The notes below the pieces were generated by a model, which searched no databases, was not told the DNA's origin, and saw only the letters and a list, made by a program, of their open reading frames with translations. A program made the translations under genes and the position numbers. From assembly GCA_030386875.1 (NCBI GenBank), contig CM059563.1:13100001-13164000 (forward strand): DNA of 64,000 nucleotides, written 5' to 3'. The stretch comes from Morinoia aosen (taxonomy: Eukaryota > Arthropoda > Malacostraca > Amphipoda > Talitridae). Below, in pieces: positions 12,401-25,752 of the stretch. Position 1 is the first letter of the stretch. Each line of letters starts with the position of its first letter.

Positions 12401-13424
12401 CGAATGCATCAAGCTAAAATTATGGCTATTGCGAACGCTTAAGGCTTCGGAGTGACGTGTGCTTCAGCTCTCGATATCATCAATGCAGAGTGTGTGTTTG
12501 GAAATATGGGTAAAATTTGTGATGTGGTTGTATTTCATTGTGTGTGTTTCGCTCACCTAAGTTATCAAGCCAGGAAAAGGCATTCGTCATTCTACACCTG
12601 GTCAAATAAATTAACATGCTTAATAAATCATTTCGATTCGTTTGTACGTGCTGGAAAATTGTCTCATGCCGTTGTGCTGCTGTTCGCACTATAGCAATCA
12701 CACGCCCACATTCAAAATTAATGAGAAAATTTCAGATTAATAGTACATGGAAACAAGAATAGTGTGACCACCTTCATGAAATTTGTGAAATATTGACCAC
12801 GGTATGGGAAAATCACTCATTAATTTATCAAAACTTCTCACTGGTCGTAAGCACCAAACACTGGCCCCAATTAGTACACAAATTGAGGGTAACAGCGGGT
12901 TTTGATTCTTGTCGCTCACGCGGGACACAAACATAGACTGGTACGAGTGCTGTATCGAAACTTAAATTCTGTGGCTATGGGGAAGCAGGAGACACTGGCA
13001 CTGCGCTCAAATCTTTTAGAAGCACTTCAGTGCTGCCATTCATCAAATCTTCTCTTTATGCGCTCACAACTTTCAAGAATTTATTTGAGCTAATATAGCG
13101 TTGTGATATTCGGGAATCCGCATCAGTATTTCTTTGCTACTGTAAGAGCACGAATATAATGGGAAACAGCAACTACACTTTCGTTTTTAGAATTTATCGT
13201 GTTTTGTTTCAAAAGCTACGATTCCTTTCTGCATTAAAGTTTCTAGGGGGTCAAATGAAAATGAAAGTTTAAACATCGGGCCAAATGTTTACATGGATTT
13301 GGTTACGTTTCCCTTTACGCACTCGTAATAGCGAATCTGCATGGCTTCCCACCGCCACGCAACGAACGATGACGATCATTTTAGCTTAAGGACAATTAAT
13401 TAATAAGACCATTAAAGAAACACG
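9426..13424. other. unassigned DNA
   Basis: A plus-strand frame stays open from inside the array to 9878. Its translation beyond the array is rich in S, C, F and R with no recognisable domain. The minus frame 11956-12375 (139 codons) has no motif and is near the length expected once by chance in 64 kb. Nothing else was recognised. Confidence 0.5.
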
Positions 13425-13670
13425 TTTTCTACTGTTTATTCAATATAATCGTTGTATGACAATTTAGCGAGAAGTTCCTGCGTCATCAAAACGCTAGCTA
13501 ACGTTTCATAAACACTATTACTGTAAGACAAGTTAAAGAGCAACTTTTGCTACGCGAAAACGTTTGCGGCTGTTTCTTCAACATTATTACTGTAGAAGGA
13601 CATGTTAGAAAATATAAGATACGACATCAAAACATTTTTACTGTTTTTTCAGTGCTGTTATAGAATCGGA
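13425..13670. repeat. decayed ~70-bp tandem repeat, four copies
   Basis: Blocks of the form gttt(a/c)ttcaa...attactgta start at 13434, 13503, 13572 and 13643 (spacing 69, 69 and 71 bp). They share downstream elements (catcaaaac, gacaagtt or gacatgtt) with many substitutions. Confidence 0.65.
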
Positions 13671-16600
13671 AGATACAGAACAGTTCTTGGGACACAATGC
13701 TCTCCGAGTTGAAGTTTAGGTAACGGCCTCCTCAGCAACGCTGCAGGGCTGTGCACACCTCGATCGGATCATTTCGACCCTATGCAGCTTTGTCTTATCT
13801 CTCAAGCAATGCGCTTATCATTGGGGAATAATTGGCACGCCTCTGTAATCAGAGAAGGATTATCTATGAAATGAATGAATGAATGTTTTTTTCGTTCACA
13901 CTCTGATGTGATGAGAACTATTGCCCAATTGATATGAACACGTCAGTATAATATCAACATCAATTTTTTCCCTAATCATTCACTGTCGTACCACATAGCA
14001 TCGGTTATCATCTTTATCGACTGTCAACCAATACTTCTAAGTGTGGGTCATTCTAAAATCTTAATTAGGTTTCTTTGTTTGGTAAAATTAGGTAAGTTTG
14101 GGTAGAAATGATCGCAGGTCCGCAATCTCGTCATCTCCTAAGCGTTGCCGACATCACGATGTCTGGTTCCGCTATCGCCGCCCATCTGCGATAGCGGCAA
14201 ACTCTATCAAATTACGACGGAAAAGTCGCTGGCTCGCACAGGGTCGCGGCGGCGGCGGCAATCGAAGGACATCCTCGCCTCGTAAATGTCCAGGAAGTGT
14301 TCCTATATTGCCGACAATCCCATGCATCATGCCTGGATTAACGTAAATTTCCGTAGACATCCCTAAATCTGCGTAGATCATTCTGCATTAGACGACGATC
14401 ACCCACCGTAAATTTGATAGAAAGGTCAGACTGCGCGCTTGATGAACGGTGCCGTGAAGAGCTTTCGAACACGTAGATACGAGCTCCAGGAAAATGAAAG
14501 TGTTTTTCTGTAGCTCGTCTCGCGGTAAACTCTTCATTCTCATTTATAATTAAAGTAAATTATTGCGTTACTTCATTAGGAAATGTTTGTTTACGTTTCA
14601 AATAATCCCATTTTACATCTTCATTTATTAAAAGAACTAAATAGAACGACTGGTCCCGTTTTGAAATATGTATGGCCTCGTAGTTCACACACTAGGATTT
14701 AAAGTTCTCATCACCACCGTGAATTCGGACATTTTCCTTCACTTCCAGCTTCAAGTGGCCGATTTATAGTTTAATATTGTCAAATGACGATAAAAGAAAA
14801 TATACCTTCAGGTTATTTTCTCAATATGAAATTAATTACTTAACTTTTCTAGTTTTAGGGGTTAAGCTTGCCTTATTTAAAATTTTTCCAAAAATATCTT
14901 TACTAACATTTGTGTCATCATAATATTAATTCATGTATGTTTATTCCTTGGATATTCATCAACTAAGAATTTTTATGTTAAGAAATTTTAAGCACCAATG
15001 ATATCCTATGTATCTTTATTGAAAATAAACTGTTCTTTTTCCTTTCATTTTTTCATTCGTTGCTTGCATCTTGTTCTGCGGAGCGAGCGATTGCAACTGT
15101 ATTTTCTCGCATCCAAACACTTACGTTCTGCCAAAATTCGACCTGATTATTACGAACGTGAAAATTTTGCGTTCAATTTGATTTGAGTGACAGGGTTATC
15201 GACGTTCTGTAGGAGCCGTTCATTGTTTTATTCATTGCTTTTTGTTCGTTCATTGTTTGATCCGCCTTCAAACAGACGACGTGTAGAGCTCGAGGCCGAG
15301 GTGTCGGTGATTGCAGATAGGACGCGAGATAGAGGAAGTTACGGTCGAACGTGTTGCAGATGTGTTGATACAAGCGGGCCAAGTGTAATGCCGTGACCTA
15401 ATGCACGAGATGGTGTTACAGATGCGCCTGGCGCTGGAGGCTGCCATGATGCGACCTAGTCAGTGGACGCGATCCAGTGCCAGATACTCCTCAAGGTGGA
15501 GGTTTGCGCAGAATGCTACACAATTAGTAGACGCGATGGTGTGGTAGATAAGGCCAGAGGTGTGGTAGATACAGGTAGAGGAGCCGTACTGGGGCACGAA
15601 AAGCTTCATTGTGGTGGGAAAAAGTGAGTTTGACGGTGATAAACCTCGGCTTGAAATCATAATAGCGGATCTTCGTCTATGAGAAATATGGACGAACTAG
15701 GTTCGAACTCGTGAGGTGTGGTATGTTGATTGCTTTGTCTCTTGCAAACATGTGTCTGGGAATGGAATTTTTTTCGGGTGTGGATAAAATCACTGTGACA
15801 TTTCGAACCACATTATCAAGGTTCTCACTCTCTGTCGCTTATGGCTTCAGTTTAGCGTAATGCTTCGGACGAAGAAATTTCGATTGCTTTGATGTTAATA
15901 ATTAATCTGAATGAAAGTACCTTGGTATATGGGAGTAAATGATGAACAATCAGAAAATCAATTTGTTCTTTTTTGATTACACTCTCATGAGTTTGTATTA
16001 GAGATCACTGTCGAAAAAGGAGATAATTACTTCATGATCTCGCTTGCAAAACCTTTCAAAGTCATGAGGCTCTGAGTTGCGATCTTAGGAAGCCGTTGTC
16101 GGACAACAGCCGTTGATTGCAAGGTAGGGTAAATAAAACTCGGATGATAACAACTTAAAAATCATTAATTAATATGTAAGAACCTGTTACATTTGGACAA
16201 TTGATTTGATATAAATCTCTTGATAAAATAAACTGCATAAAACATATAAACGTTTTAGAATTCCATCATGAGATTCACCATCCCATTCCATGTGATAAAC
16301 TCATTATAACGAACTCCGAAAATGCATGATGCACTAAAAACTATAACTACTTGCGACGAAACTAAAATCTTGACTGATGTAAGTCAGTAAATCTGCCAGG
16401 TGTGATGTGTTTTTTAGCCATGCAAAAAATAATATATTCCACAAGCTCTGCCCCTCTCCAAACGAAGATTTGAAGTCTCCTGTGCGGTGCCGCTGATGCC
16501 TTTAAGGCCGACCTCCCGTCTCTCCATGTGACAAATTTTGAATCACGAGACCTGAAAAATGCTCCGCTGAATTATGTAGCATTTCTGGCGAGGCTACGCA

Positions 16601-18463
16601 GATTTAATGCTCCAATTAAGATGCAAAATATCCTCTCGAGAGATTAATGCTCGGACTCAGAACACCGAAAAGGCGAAGAAGGGGCCTCGCGAGCGGCAGG
16701 GAGAGGCAAAAATGCTCGCGAAATGAGAGTGGCACTCATTTTTGTAGATGTAAAATGACTAGGAGGAGCTTTTAAAGGCGGGCCTCGGCCACGGGTCTCA
16801 ACTGCGTCCTCGGCCACGAGTGAAATGCGAACAAAGAAATTGTTTTCTCCTATAAACGGCGCGGTGGTTGTCCTCTTCTTCGAACGCGTATCCGGACTGT
16901 GGAAAATGACATGTTGGTGGTGGTCTGAGCCTTCAAATAAGCTGTTTTGAATGCATAGAAAGGAGTTGTTTAGAAAGTAAATAAATGAGTTTTCACAGCC
17001 AAATAGTTATATTAGTGAGAGGGAGAACTTAAGTTTCTAAATTAATTTTGAGGAGTGGTGAGGTCGAGAAGAATGAGGGATATGTTTATGCAAATTTTAA
17101 TAAGCCCTTGCATACAGATGATATATGCCGATTTTTAGGAATCTCAATGGTAGAATGAAAAGGAAAACCAAAGTAAAAGAAAACCAAGGTACAGAATGTT
17201 ACACTTCCATATTGCACCTGCTCTCTTAAATCAAAAGAATGATGGTGATATGCTATTTTTCCTTTACAAATTTCTATGAAGGTGGAAACGTCACTGCTTG
17301 TTCTGCATGTAGGCGATGTATTGAATTCTAGGTACTAGAAGAATACCTACAGCCCGTCTCAGCATCAAGGATCATTTTTATCTCAGAACCACTGACCAAT
17401 CCACAAAATGCTCACCTTACTCAAGATGAATAAACGTTACACATAATTCAGCCCTTCTCAACATTTTGGCCTACCTAAACTCGGTCGTGTCTCAACTCCA
17501 AGACTGCAGGGAATGAACTTCAGTTTTTAAAAGGAGACCTCACCAGCCGTCGAGGCAGCGGCAGAACACTTCGCCTCAACCTCCTTGCTTCGCTCAGCCC
17601 GACGGCTGCACTTCCGATTGACTGCGGACGTGCGCTGGATCGCGCGGATCCGCCGGCATTATACATTGTCCGGGTCTGCGTTTGACTGACCACACGACTG
17701 ATTGTTCTCTTCTATTGTTGGAAACTGCGTCGATACAATGATCTGAAGCCAACTATTGTTAGAGGCAGACCCGTGCTCCTCTCATGGTACGAATACAAGA
17801 AAGATTTAATACAGTTTATTATTTTCTGAATTTTTTTAAACATAAATTAATGACCTCAATTTACAAGCTAGTTATTCTAGTTTACAAGCGCAGATGAACA
17901 TAATAATTTCACAGTACCTTCGAAAAGTATATGCTTTGTAGATAAGCTAAGAAAATCGTGGACAACACTACTGAATAAGCAGTCATGTTCATAGTTAGGA
18001 AATAGGTGGCCTAAACATATAAAGAGGTTACTCAGAAGCAATCAATGACATGAAATAATCTGAACACCACAGTCGTGCGTCAGTTCGACAACACAATTGT
18101 ACACTTCATACTGCAATATTCCGTTTCGTTGCATGATTTATTCAGCGCTATACGAGTGCACTGAGCATCTACAATACTAAGGGCACATCGACTGCATGCA
18201 TTACTACGAACTTACGACACACATTGAGTACTAAAGGCATATCGAGCGCAATATCAAATATTATATGATAAATAAGAAGCTCGCCATTCCACTAACAGCT
18301 TATGGTTAGCAATATAATCAACGATACCTACAAATTGAGCTAATTTCTTCCTAAAAGTTATTTAAGCTGCAAATTCAATCTTAATGGCTTTATAAGAACT
18401 GATTTTCTGAATTGTTTTCAAAATATTATATTCCGTGAACAAACGATATCTTCACACCATCAT
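13671..18463. other. unassigned DNA with GC-richer islands
   Basis: No gene recognised. A short GGC run lies at about 14243-14258. GC-richer stretches lie at 16640-16880 and 17530-17670 but have no long open frame. A tRNA-like B-box string (ggttcgaactc) at about 15699 has no A box at the right distance. Confidence 0.5.
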
Positions 18464-18540
18464 TGTGAGGTATGTGCACGTGTGTGGCTGTGTATGTAGA
18501 TGTGCATGTGGGTGGGTGTAACGCGCCCGTGTGTGTGTAA

Positions 18541-18573
<33 letters not shown>

Positions 18574-18641
18574 AACGTGTGTGTGAGTAAATGTGAGTGT
18601 AACTTCTGTAAATGTGTGCGCGCATGTTTGTGTGTGTGTGA
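18464..18641. repeat. TG-rich microsatellite
   Basis: Alternating TG sequence broken by cgtgt, gtaac and gcgc interruptions. The longest pure run is about 26 bp (18548-18573). On the minus strand it gives a meaningless histidine/threonine-rich frame. Confidence 0.95.
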
Positions 18642-21600
18642 TTTATATGCAATTAAGGTATCAAAGTGTATGTAAGGTATTAAAAACTATTGGGATTTAT
18701 TATTGTACGATGCGTGTAAAAAATGAAAGCTTAGAGTGTTTCGAAGAGTCTCGCGTTGCTGCTCTATTATGAGACACGGGTCGTAATTACAAGGGAATTA
18801 TTTGGCCGTACTTAACATACTTTTATTTCAGGGTGTTGTCTGTGACTTGAAGTAAGTATGGAGTTAACGAGTTAGTCTTACGTTAAAGGAAATAAGGGAA
18901 AATAACTGTAGTGTTACCAGCAAGTGACTGCCAAATTACAACATTCTACCTCTGTCATACAGTTATATTTGGAGAGGTACACCATCTTTCTGTTTTTTGA
19001 TACAAAGAATCTTCTGTGAGTGCAAGTTTGTAACTTTAACATTATTTAAAATTGAAAAGTATAATACAAATAGTGCTCAATTATTCCTCTCCGTTGCTCC
19101 ATCTTTCAACGAAGTTCTAAGAAACAGGACTTATCAAGCTCATATTCTCCAAACATTTGCTTTCGTTTGCCTACTTATTCATGAAGTGAGCAAATAACCA
19201 AAACACATTTACGTATTATAAGTGCAAAGAAAAGCCTTCGTTGGCTTACATTTACTGAAGTGCTAAAATATTATTATTTCTACTGCAGTTACAGCAAATA
19301 TGATGCAAGCATTTCCTGAGCTTATGAGAAACTTAATGAAAATGCGCTTTTATTTCAACCAAGGCATGATCTCTGCTGAAATATCATCGAAAATTCATGT
19401 GCAATTTACTTTATTGAAATCACCAAGTGTGCAAGTGTGTATGAGGGTCCAGTGTATTGGCCGCAGCTGCGCAGTGATGCCCTCGACACATGTGAGCGCA
19501 ATTCGGTCCCTCGATTGTCACTCTATTCGAAACGAGGCAATTTCTCACTTATCTGAATAGAAGGGACTGCATGAGGTGTGTTCTTTGTTGTTTGTTAGAT
19601 GGATCATAATTTCTTCAGAGCGACCTGGTGCTTGATCTGTCTAGCCTATAACCCAGATATATTCACCACTATCATGAGGCCACACTACCACCACCTCCTG
19701 TACCATGCAGCCACATAAGCCCTACCACACCTTACCTACAATAACATTCAAAAAGCGCCTTAACAAATTGCGTCTGTCGCACAGCAGCCACCGGAGTCAC
19801 GGGAAGCGCCTGAGAGGCAACAAGATGCCCATGTGAGCAGTGCAGATTTGTGACGGTGTGTGGTGCGGGGCACCTTCTTGTGTGCTGGAACCAAAGATGT
19901 TTTGCCATACAAATTACGTGCCAGACAAGGCAGGCAACTGTTGAGTGTGAGTTTTGTGAATTGCGTTGTGCTGCTGTGCTCAGTGGAGGAATTTGAGGTA
20001 TTGTGGCTGGAAACTCTTACCGTTTGAAAAATGAAGTGAAGTTATTGGTTTGAAAAGGAGATCGTACGAATAAAGAAGAAGGGAAGAAATGAATGCAAAT
20101 GCTCCTTTAGAGAGGACTTTGATTTTAAATTTGAATGCTAATTGTAGTGCTAAAATTATAGGTCCTTTGCGTGTGACGAGCTGTACAATATTGTTAAATT
20201 TTAATGAAAATTCAATCATAATACTTCCAATAACATTTCACGGTATGGAGGTAGAGATAGAAAGTCTTTTGGCGACGATGATGACTTCTCGTTTGTTATT
20301 ACGTACGCGTTATTTTGAATGCATGACATACTTCACCCTATTTTACATTTCACACGCAACTATTGTAAGAAGAGAACATAAAGACAAGAGTAATACGCGC
20401 GCGTGTTCGTACATCATCGGGTCTTGCCTCTACAGCCCTGTACGTCCGTCCATCTGCCAGAGTCATCAAGTCCTCTTTTGAAACTGTCATCTTCCGGTGA
20501 TCGCAGAGGAAAGTAACAAGGCTGTAATTGATACATCACAGGTAATGGTTTCTCGATACAGCAATTACATGATTAATTGTGCCATCTGGTGGGAGGGCTG
20601 TGTCGCCGCGGCACGTGGTGGGCTTCATATCGTGATCTCGCTGACATGCTATGCCACTTGTGTTGAGTTGGTCTTATTGGGACAGCCAAGTGTTTTTTAT
20701 TCGGCCAAAATGTAGGGTGGTTTTTAAACATGGGGGATAAAAGAATAATCAATAACTCCTATACCATGGAATGGATTTTTACAAAAAAGTAGTTATTAAT
20801 CCTGAAAATAATAGTTTTATTGGGTATGTTTGTAACCGAGAGACACTGTCTGGCATGGAAGCTCCACTCAAATTGAAAATGTTACGATTTTAGCTGGACC
20901 AAAGAGCAACTCATTTTTTTTTGGGATATTATCTTCTCTCTGATCTGTCACCCTAGGATTTTATTCTTGTGGGGATACCTTAAAGGAAGAGTTTACTGTG
21001 AAAAAACAACAAATGTATACCAGTTCAAGGTGTCCATTGAGAAAAAATGAAGCGAACTGGATCTGATCTCACCAGCGACGTAATGAACAGCCTGCGTAAT
21101 CGTGCCGATTTTTGTCTGTACTTAGCGGGGCGGCACATGAAGAATATTACATACAAAACGCAATCAGAATACAACTAATGTTTCTTAGGATTTCATAAAT
21201 GCTCTATTTTTTACATTCATTCATGAACATAATAATTATTGAATGTTCTATCAAGCCCCATATGTGAAAATCACCTACGGGGAATACAGCCCAAGTAGAG
21301 TAATTTTGCCAAAGATAGGTCAGTCTGCCGGTGTTTCTTGCACAACATATGACACGCACAGAATGCTGTATTTATAATTTAGTACATACATAGTAATTAG
21401 CTGAGTATGTGACATATCTTGCAAAAAACGTCCTAAAGTATACTCCTTCCGGTTGGAAATATTCGCAACACAAATAGAAAACTGTACGCGTTTTAATGCC
21501 TTTTAACAAACTTCTGTTTTGAGTACTGTAGACGATTGCGCACAGTGTGTTGAACACAAATTTTAACCTTTGATAAAAATATAAATTAATATTAATAAAA

Positions 21601-24403
21601 GTTAGTATAATTTTGTCTTTTTCCTTTTTCAGATGTTGTATAAATATTTTTAAATTACCCGCAGGACATGACAAATAAAGATGATACTAATTGGAAATGC
21701 ACATATAACCGACAGACAAAAGATTTGACAGATTCTGAGAGAAGCAGTACTGCAGGCACCTCTTGAGAGATCTGCAGCTTCTTGGCTGTTTTAGTCCAAT
21801 CCGATCCCTTCAACACCAAAAAGCACCACTTACCGTTGATGAATAATTGGAGCAGTGACAGACAGCTTTGAGGAATTACAGAGGTCAACATTGGGCGACA
21901 CTTTCCTTACTTTGCAGCAGTCAATGGAACAGATTATTTTGGCTGACGGTGGCAACGATTACAGGCTTCAACATCTGTCGAAAATACAACTAAAACGAAA
22001 AGGAATTTTTCCAAATTCAATTCAGATCTCAGAAAAATTGCAGAATATCTTAAAAAGTAAAGAGTAAATATAGTGGGAAATATGTTTCTTCAGTTAATAC
22101 GTTATCAATTTCATGTATGTATTTAATTAAAATGTAGAGTTTATCTTTTGTTATTTATCTTAATAAAAATATTATTCATTGATGTTTTTTCATCATCACT
22201 TTCATGTATTCTGAATTCCAGAACAATTTTTATCATTTTGTTAGAGAAAATACTTCCGACCAACTTCAGAATTGCTATGGAACAACTATTTCTGACCTCA
22301 GGGAATAGAACATTGATATATAATTCTACATTAGTGCAGTGTCATGCTAGACAACGAATCTTGCTCACTAATATCGTCGTTGAAATATTTATTTTTATTT
22401 AGAAAGGAAATAAAAGTCTTACAATTTTTAAATTCATCCAGGGATCAAGAATTGTAGTTATTGTTTAAAAAAATTAGAATTAGATCGTCCATGAAAACGC
22501 TGAATATCACCATTAGAAATGAAGAGCAAAATGGGCGACGTTTACATTGCGTTTGTGCACGCGGTTTTATTGGGGAGTAATTTTGAGTAATTATTTGACT
22601 TCAAAAATCTCGAAAAGGAAGCACGTCGCTGCATTACATCGACGTATCGCCGAGTGACGAAGTTGAGTGACAAGCCTCGGGTGACTTTGTCTATTTATCA
22701 TCCATTTCTCTTGCGTGTTCTGGCTCTTTAGCAAAATGAGTCATAATCTCCTGGTTTGAGGTCTGGCAAAGCTGGAGTAGTTGTTTTGCGTGCACGCAGC
22801 GGCTGAGGCGCCTCCGCAGCTGCGAGGTTTGAGAAGGACTGGCGACCAACAATTACTTCCTCAGAACAAGAGTTTCTCATACGCACAGAGCAAATTTCCA
22901 CCGAAAATTCATTTCTATGGCACTTGAAATTACGGTCAAATGTTCTGTGTATTTTCTTGATTACGAAGAAAAAGCGTGTCAGTATACGAGTTTAGAGCAA
23001 CTTGAAGACTGTAGAACTTCTTAAAGTTCTCATCGCACGAAGCGTGTTGTGTCAGGAACTAACTGCGTCCTACATACTTCAAAACGAATTCTCGCTCAAC
23101 ATTTTGTCCATATACAGTATACGAACTTTCAAGACCATTGCTCTAATAGACGGATATCAGTATTGTTCTCATAAGAGTAGCTTATTATTATTCTGGAGAC
23201 AAGACGCATAATAGAGGTATACGGTTCCATACCTCGTACGGTGAGTGTTCTATTTACTGAAATAATTTAATTTTTCTGCAGCGCTCTTAGAAGATTAATG
23301 GGTGATGTTTTTATCCCCCTCCTCTCGTCTTTTCAGCGCTTAGACAAAAGTTGCTCCTTAGGCTTCCATTTATGAGGTTCTTCAAGAGTGAGATGAACAA
23401 GAAATTTTTAACGCTGGTCAGTGAATTTTTTGCAAAGGTTTACTGTAAAGGTAAACCTTTAAGGTTTACTGTAGAAACGTGCGAAGGTTTCGATGCGAAG
23501 GTTTATTGTAGAAACACTTCTAAATTGGTTCATTTTTTAAAAGGAAAGATAGCTTTTGGAAGGACCTCGAAAGATGCTGCGTGTATATTCTAACGTGTGT
23601 GATGGCTGAGAGCTGTAATTTATATGCTAGGAGCACGTGGCTCCTGTTGTTTATTAAGGCATTCGAAGCAGCCATGCTTTCAGGTTCTTCTGAGTGAAAA
23701 TTGACTTCGATTTTAGAGTTTCTCACTCAGAACTCAACATCCTCCGTTTAATTGGCAATGCAATAGTTTTAAACACCCATTTAAACTTCCTTAATTTTAA
23801 CAAAGTTTGCGAAGCTAAAAACGAACAAGATCTCTGAATTATGAAATCATTGTATATTTTCTCAAAAAAAGCCACAGCTAGTCGAACAATGATCAAAGCT
23901 CTGGGAAATTTTTCACTTCTCCAATATTTTTCTTCACATATGCTTATCAGGTAAGATTTCCCCAATTCAGTCGCGTTTATTTTCATCCGTAGAATTTATG
24001 AAAGTTGTGTTTGATGGATGTATTTATCTGTTACATCATTTCAGCGCTGAGGATAATTTTAATTTTAGGTTCCGAATTGTTTGCTATGAAATGTGCCTAT
24101 CGTCACGTTGGCTCTCCTTTGAGAGTGAGACCTCATTGAAATCGTCCAATAAATACTATGATAAATTGGACATATATGTCTCTAAAGAAATTAAACACTT
24201 AACCCCATCCCATGTAAAGTTGGGTATCGGCGTGAGGTTGACCTACTGCATGTGCAATGAACGCTGCGTGATGACGTACATGTGCAATATAGTAAGTGCG
24301 CTTCGCACTGTTTTTTTGGTGGTTTGTACTGAAACTTGATATTCAAACGGAAAGTTTGAAAGATTAGTTACTCAATTAAATTTAAATCGAAATAACTTTA
24401 TGC
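18642..24403. other. unassigned AT-rich DNA
   Basis: No gene or element recognised in nearly 6 kb. Frames up to 130 codons (20089-20481) have no motif and compete with other frames in the same place. Confidence 0.5.
23434..23460. repeat. small hairpin with nearby gaaggttt(a/c) echoes
   Basis: Perfect 10-bp arms aaaggtttac (23434-23443) and gtaaaccttt (23451-23460) with a 7-nt loop. Related strings (aaggtttactgtagaaac, gaaggtttattgtagaaac) follow directly, so the area is a small local duplication cluster. Confidence 0.6.
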
Positions 24404-24850
24404 GTTTCAACTCCTCGCACTCTTAGTGTACTTGAGTGAAAATAAAATAAATGATTTCAATTTGACTTTAAATTTCGCACATGAATGTAAAATTATGTGA
24501 ATAAATAAATTTCTACACAGAGTATGGCTTTAAATTTCATTAATGAAGTAAAAAATGGTAAATATAAAATATGGAGCTCGTAGTATGAATTTAAATTTCA
24601 TTACTGAAATAAAAAATAGTAAATATAAAATAAGGAGCTTTCAGAGTTGCTTTAAATTTCATTACTGAAATAAAAAATGGTAAATATAAAATAAGGAGCT
24701 TTCACTATGGCTTTAAAATTCACATCTGAAATAAACTTGAGCAAAAATGAAAATAGGATCATTACATATGCTTCAAAATTTGTTACCGCAAAAAGCTAAG
24801 ATAAACACAAAATTACGGGCACTTAATGTGGCTTCGAGTTATGAACATGA
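24404..24850. repeat. 61-bp AT-rich tandem repeat, decaying at both ends
   Basis: The block tttaaatttca starts at 24467 (partly changed), 24529, 24590, 24651 and 24712, with weaker copies near 24404 and 24772. Spacing is 61 bp (62 for the first interval). The middle copies share taaatataaaataaggagct. Similarity falls off outward on both sides, the pattern of an array whose centre was homogenised last. Confidence 0.85.
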
Positions 24851-25455
24851 AGAAAGAATTGAACTCATAATTGCTAGACTGTGCGCATGTTTAGTGTAGG
24901 TGTCAGGGGTGCGTGTTGTGATCCATGGGGGTAACACTTCTGAGTGTGACTCAAATTCTCTGTAACTGCAGGGAACTTCTGGGAAGGTACAGAGTGTCAT
25001 ACTAGTGTTACTGGTTTCGGTTTATTTCAAGAAAAATAAAAAATAAGTTGTGTCTTTGGAATGCATATTCCACCTGAAATTATTTGATGTATTTCAAGAA
25101 GGTGCAATTGAGGGCTCTGTCTAACCTCCGCATTCTCATCCAAGCGCAGAGCGGCGGAATTTCCGCACCCGCAAATTCAGCCTTCGTAGAAATGTATTCC
25201 TAAATCAAGCAAGAAACTCTTCATTTTAATTTTCATTGAATACCGCAATAAGCGCATTTCTAAGATTCATATCGGATAAACTTTATCCCAAAAGCTGCAG
25301 TAGATGACATTTCCACGCGAAAATTCTAGATCTCCCACAAGGATGCTATTTCAAAAGACCATTTTTATATCGAGAGCTCAAAGTCTAGTCACCCCCAGAA
25401 ACAATTGAAGAATCTGGTACGGGAAGACACTGCTTCCACAAGGTTTTTTTTCAAA
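24851..25455. other. unassigned DNA before the inverted repeat
   Basis: No gene. Two diverged strings, cccacaaggatgctatttca (from about 25334) and tccacaaggttttttttcaa (from about 25434), look like a weak local duplication about 100 bp apart. Confidence 0.45.
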
Positions 25456-25469
25456 TGAAATAAATGTAC

Positions 25470-25542
25470 GAGGAGTTCGTGGACTCGAACTCAGGACTAG
25501 AGATCACCGCGCCAACACGCTATCGACTGCGCTAACGATCAC
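25470..25542 (-). pseudogene. tRNA-derived unit on the left arm
   Basis: Exact reverse-complement copy of the tRNA-like unit described at 25680-25752, so the two units are transcriptionally convergent on the shared spacer's outer sides (each reads away from the spacer). The same A box and B box are present on the minus strand. Confidence 0.55.
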
Positions 25543-25679
25543 CCTAAAAAGGTGACCGCAGCACAACGAAAGCAATGTTTGGCATGTTGATTATGGGAAT
25601 AAAAATATCTGTCAGGACAGTGCGCCTGCTTTCACTGTGCCAAACATTGCTTTCGTTGTGCTGCGGTCACCTTTTTAGG

Positions 25680-25752
25680 GTGATCGTTAGCGCAGTCGAT
25701 AGCGTGTTGGCGCGGTGATCTCTAGTCCTGAGTTCGAGTCCACGAACTCCTC
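25680..25752 (+). pseudogene. tRNA-derived unit on the right arm (tRNA-Arg-like D arm)
   Basis: An RNA polymerase III A box (tagcgcagtcgat, 25688-25700) and B box (agttcgagtcc, 25731-25741) lie 43 bp apart start to start, the spacing of a genuine tRNA. The D stem pairs (gcgc with gcgt) and the run gatagcgtgttgg resembles arginine-type tRNAs. The T stem and acceptor stem do not pair: the 3' side expected to match gtgatcg reads aactcct. So this is not a functional tRNA but a tRNA pseudogene or SINE head. It may still recruit Pol III. Forty-two bases upstream of the tRNA 5' end are also inside the duplicated arm, which is unusual for a SINE. Confidence 0.6.

Noticed and set aside
15690-15720. 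tRNA B box (ggttcgaactc)
   Set aside because: No A box at the proper distance and no cloverleaf.
18452-18652. Histidine/threonine-rich minus-strand frame
   Set aside because: Simple translation of a TG microsatellite.
20089-20481. 130-codon plus-strand frame
   Set aside because: A competing minus-strand frame covers its first third; composition and motifs are uninformative.
25680-25752. Functional tRNA gene
   Set aside because: A and B boxes are good, but the acceptor and T stems do not pair.
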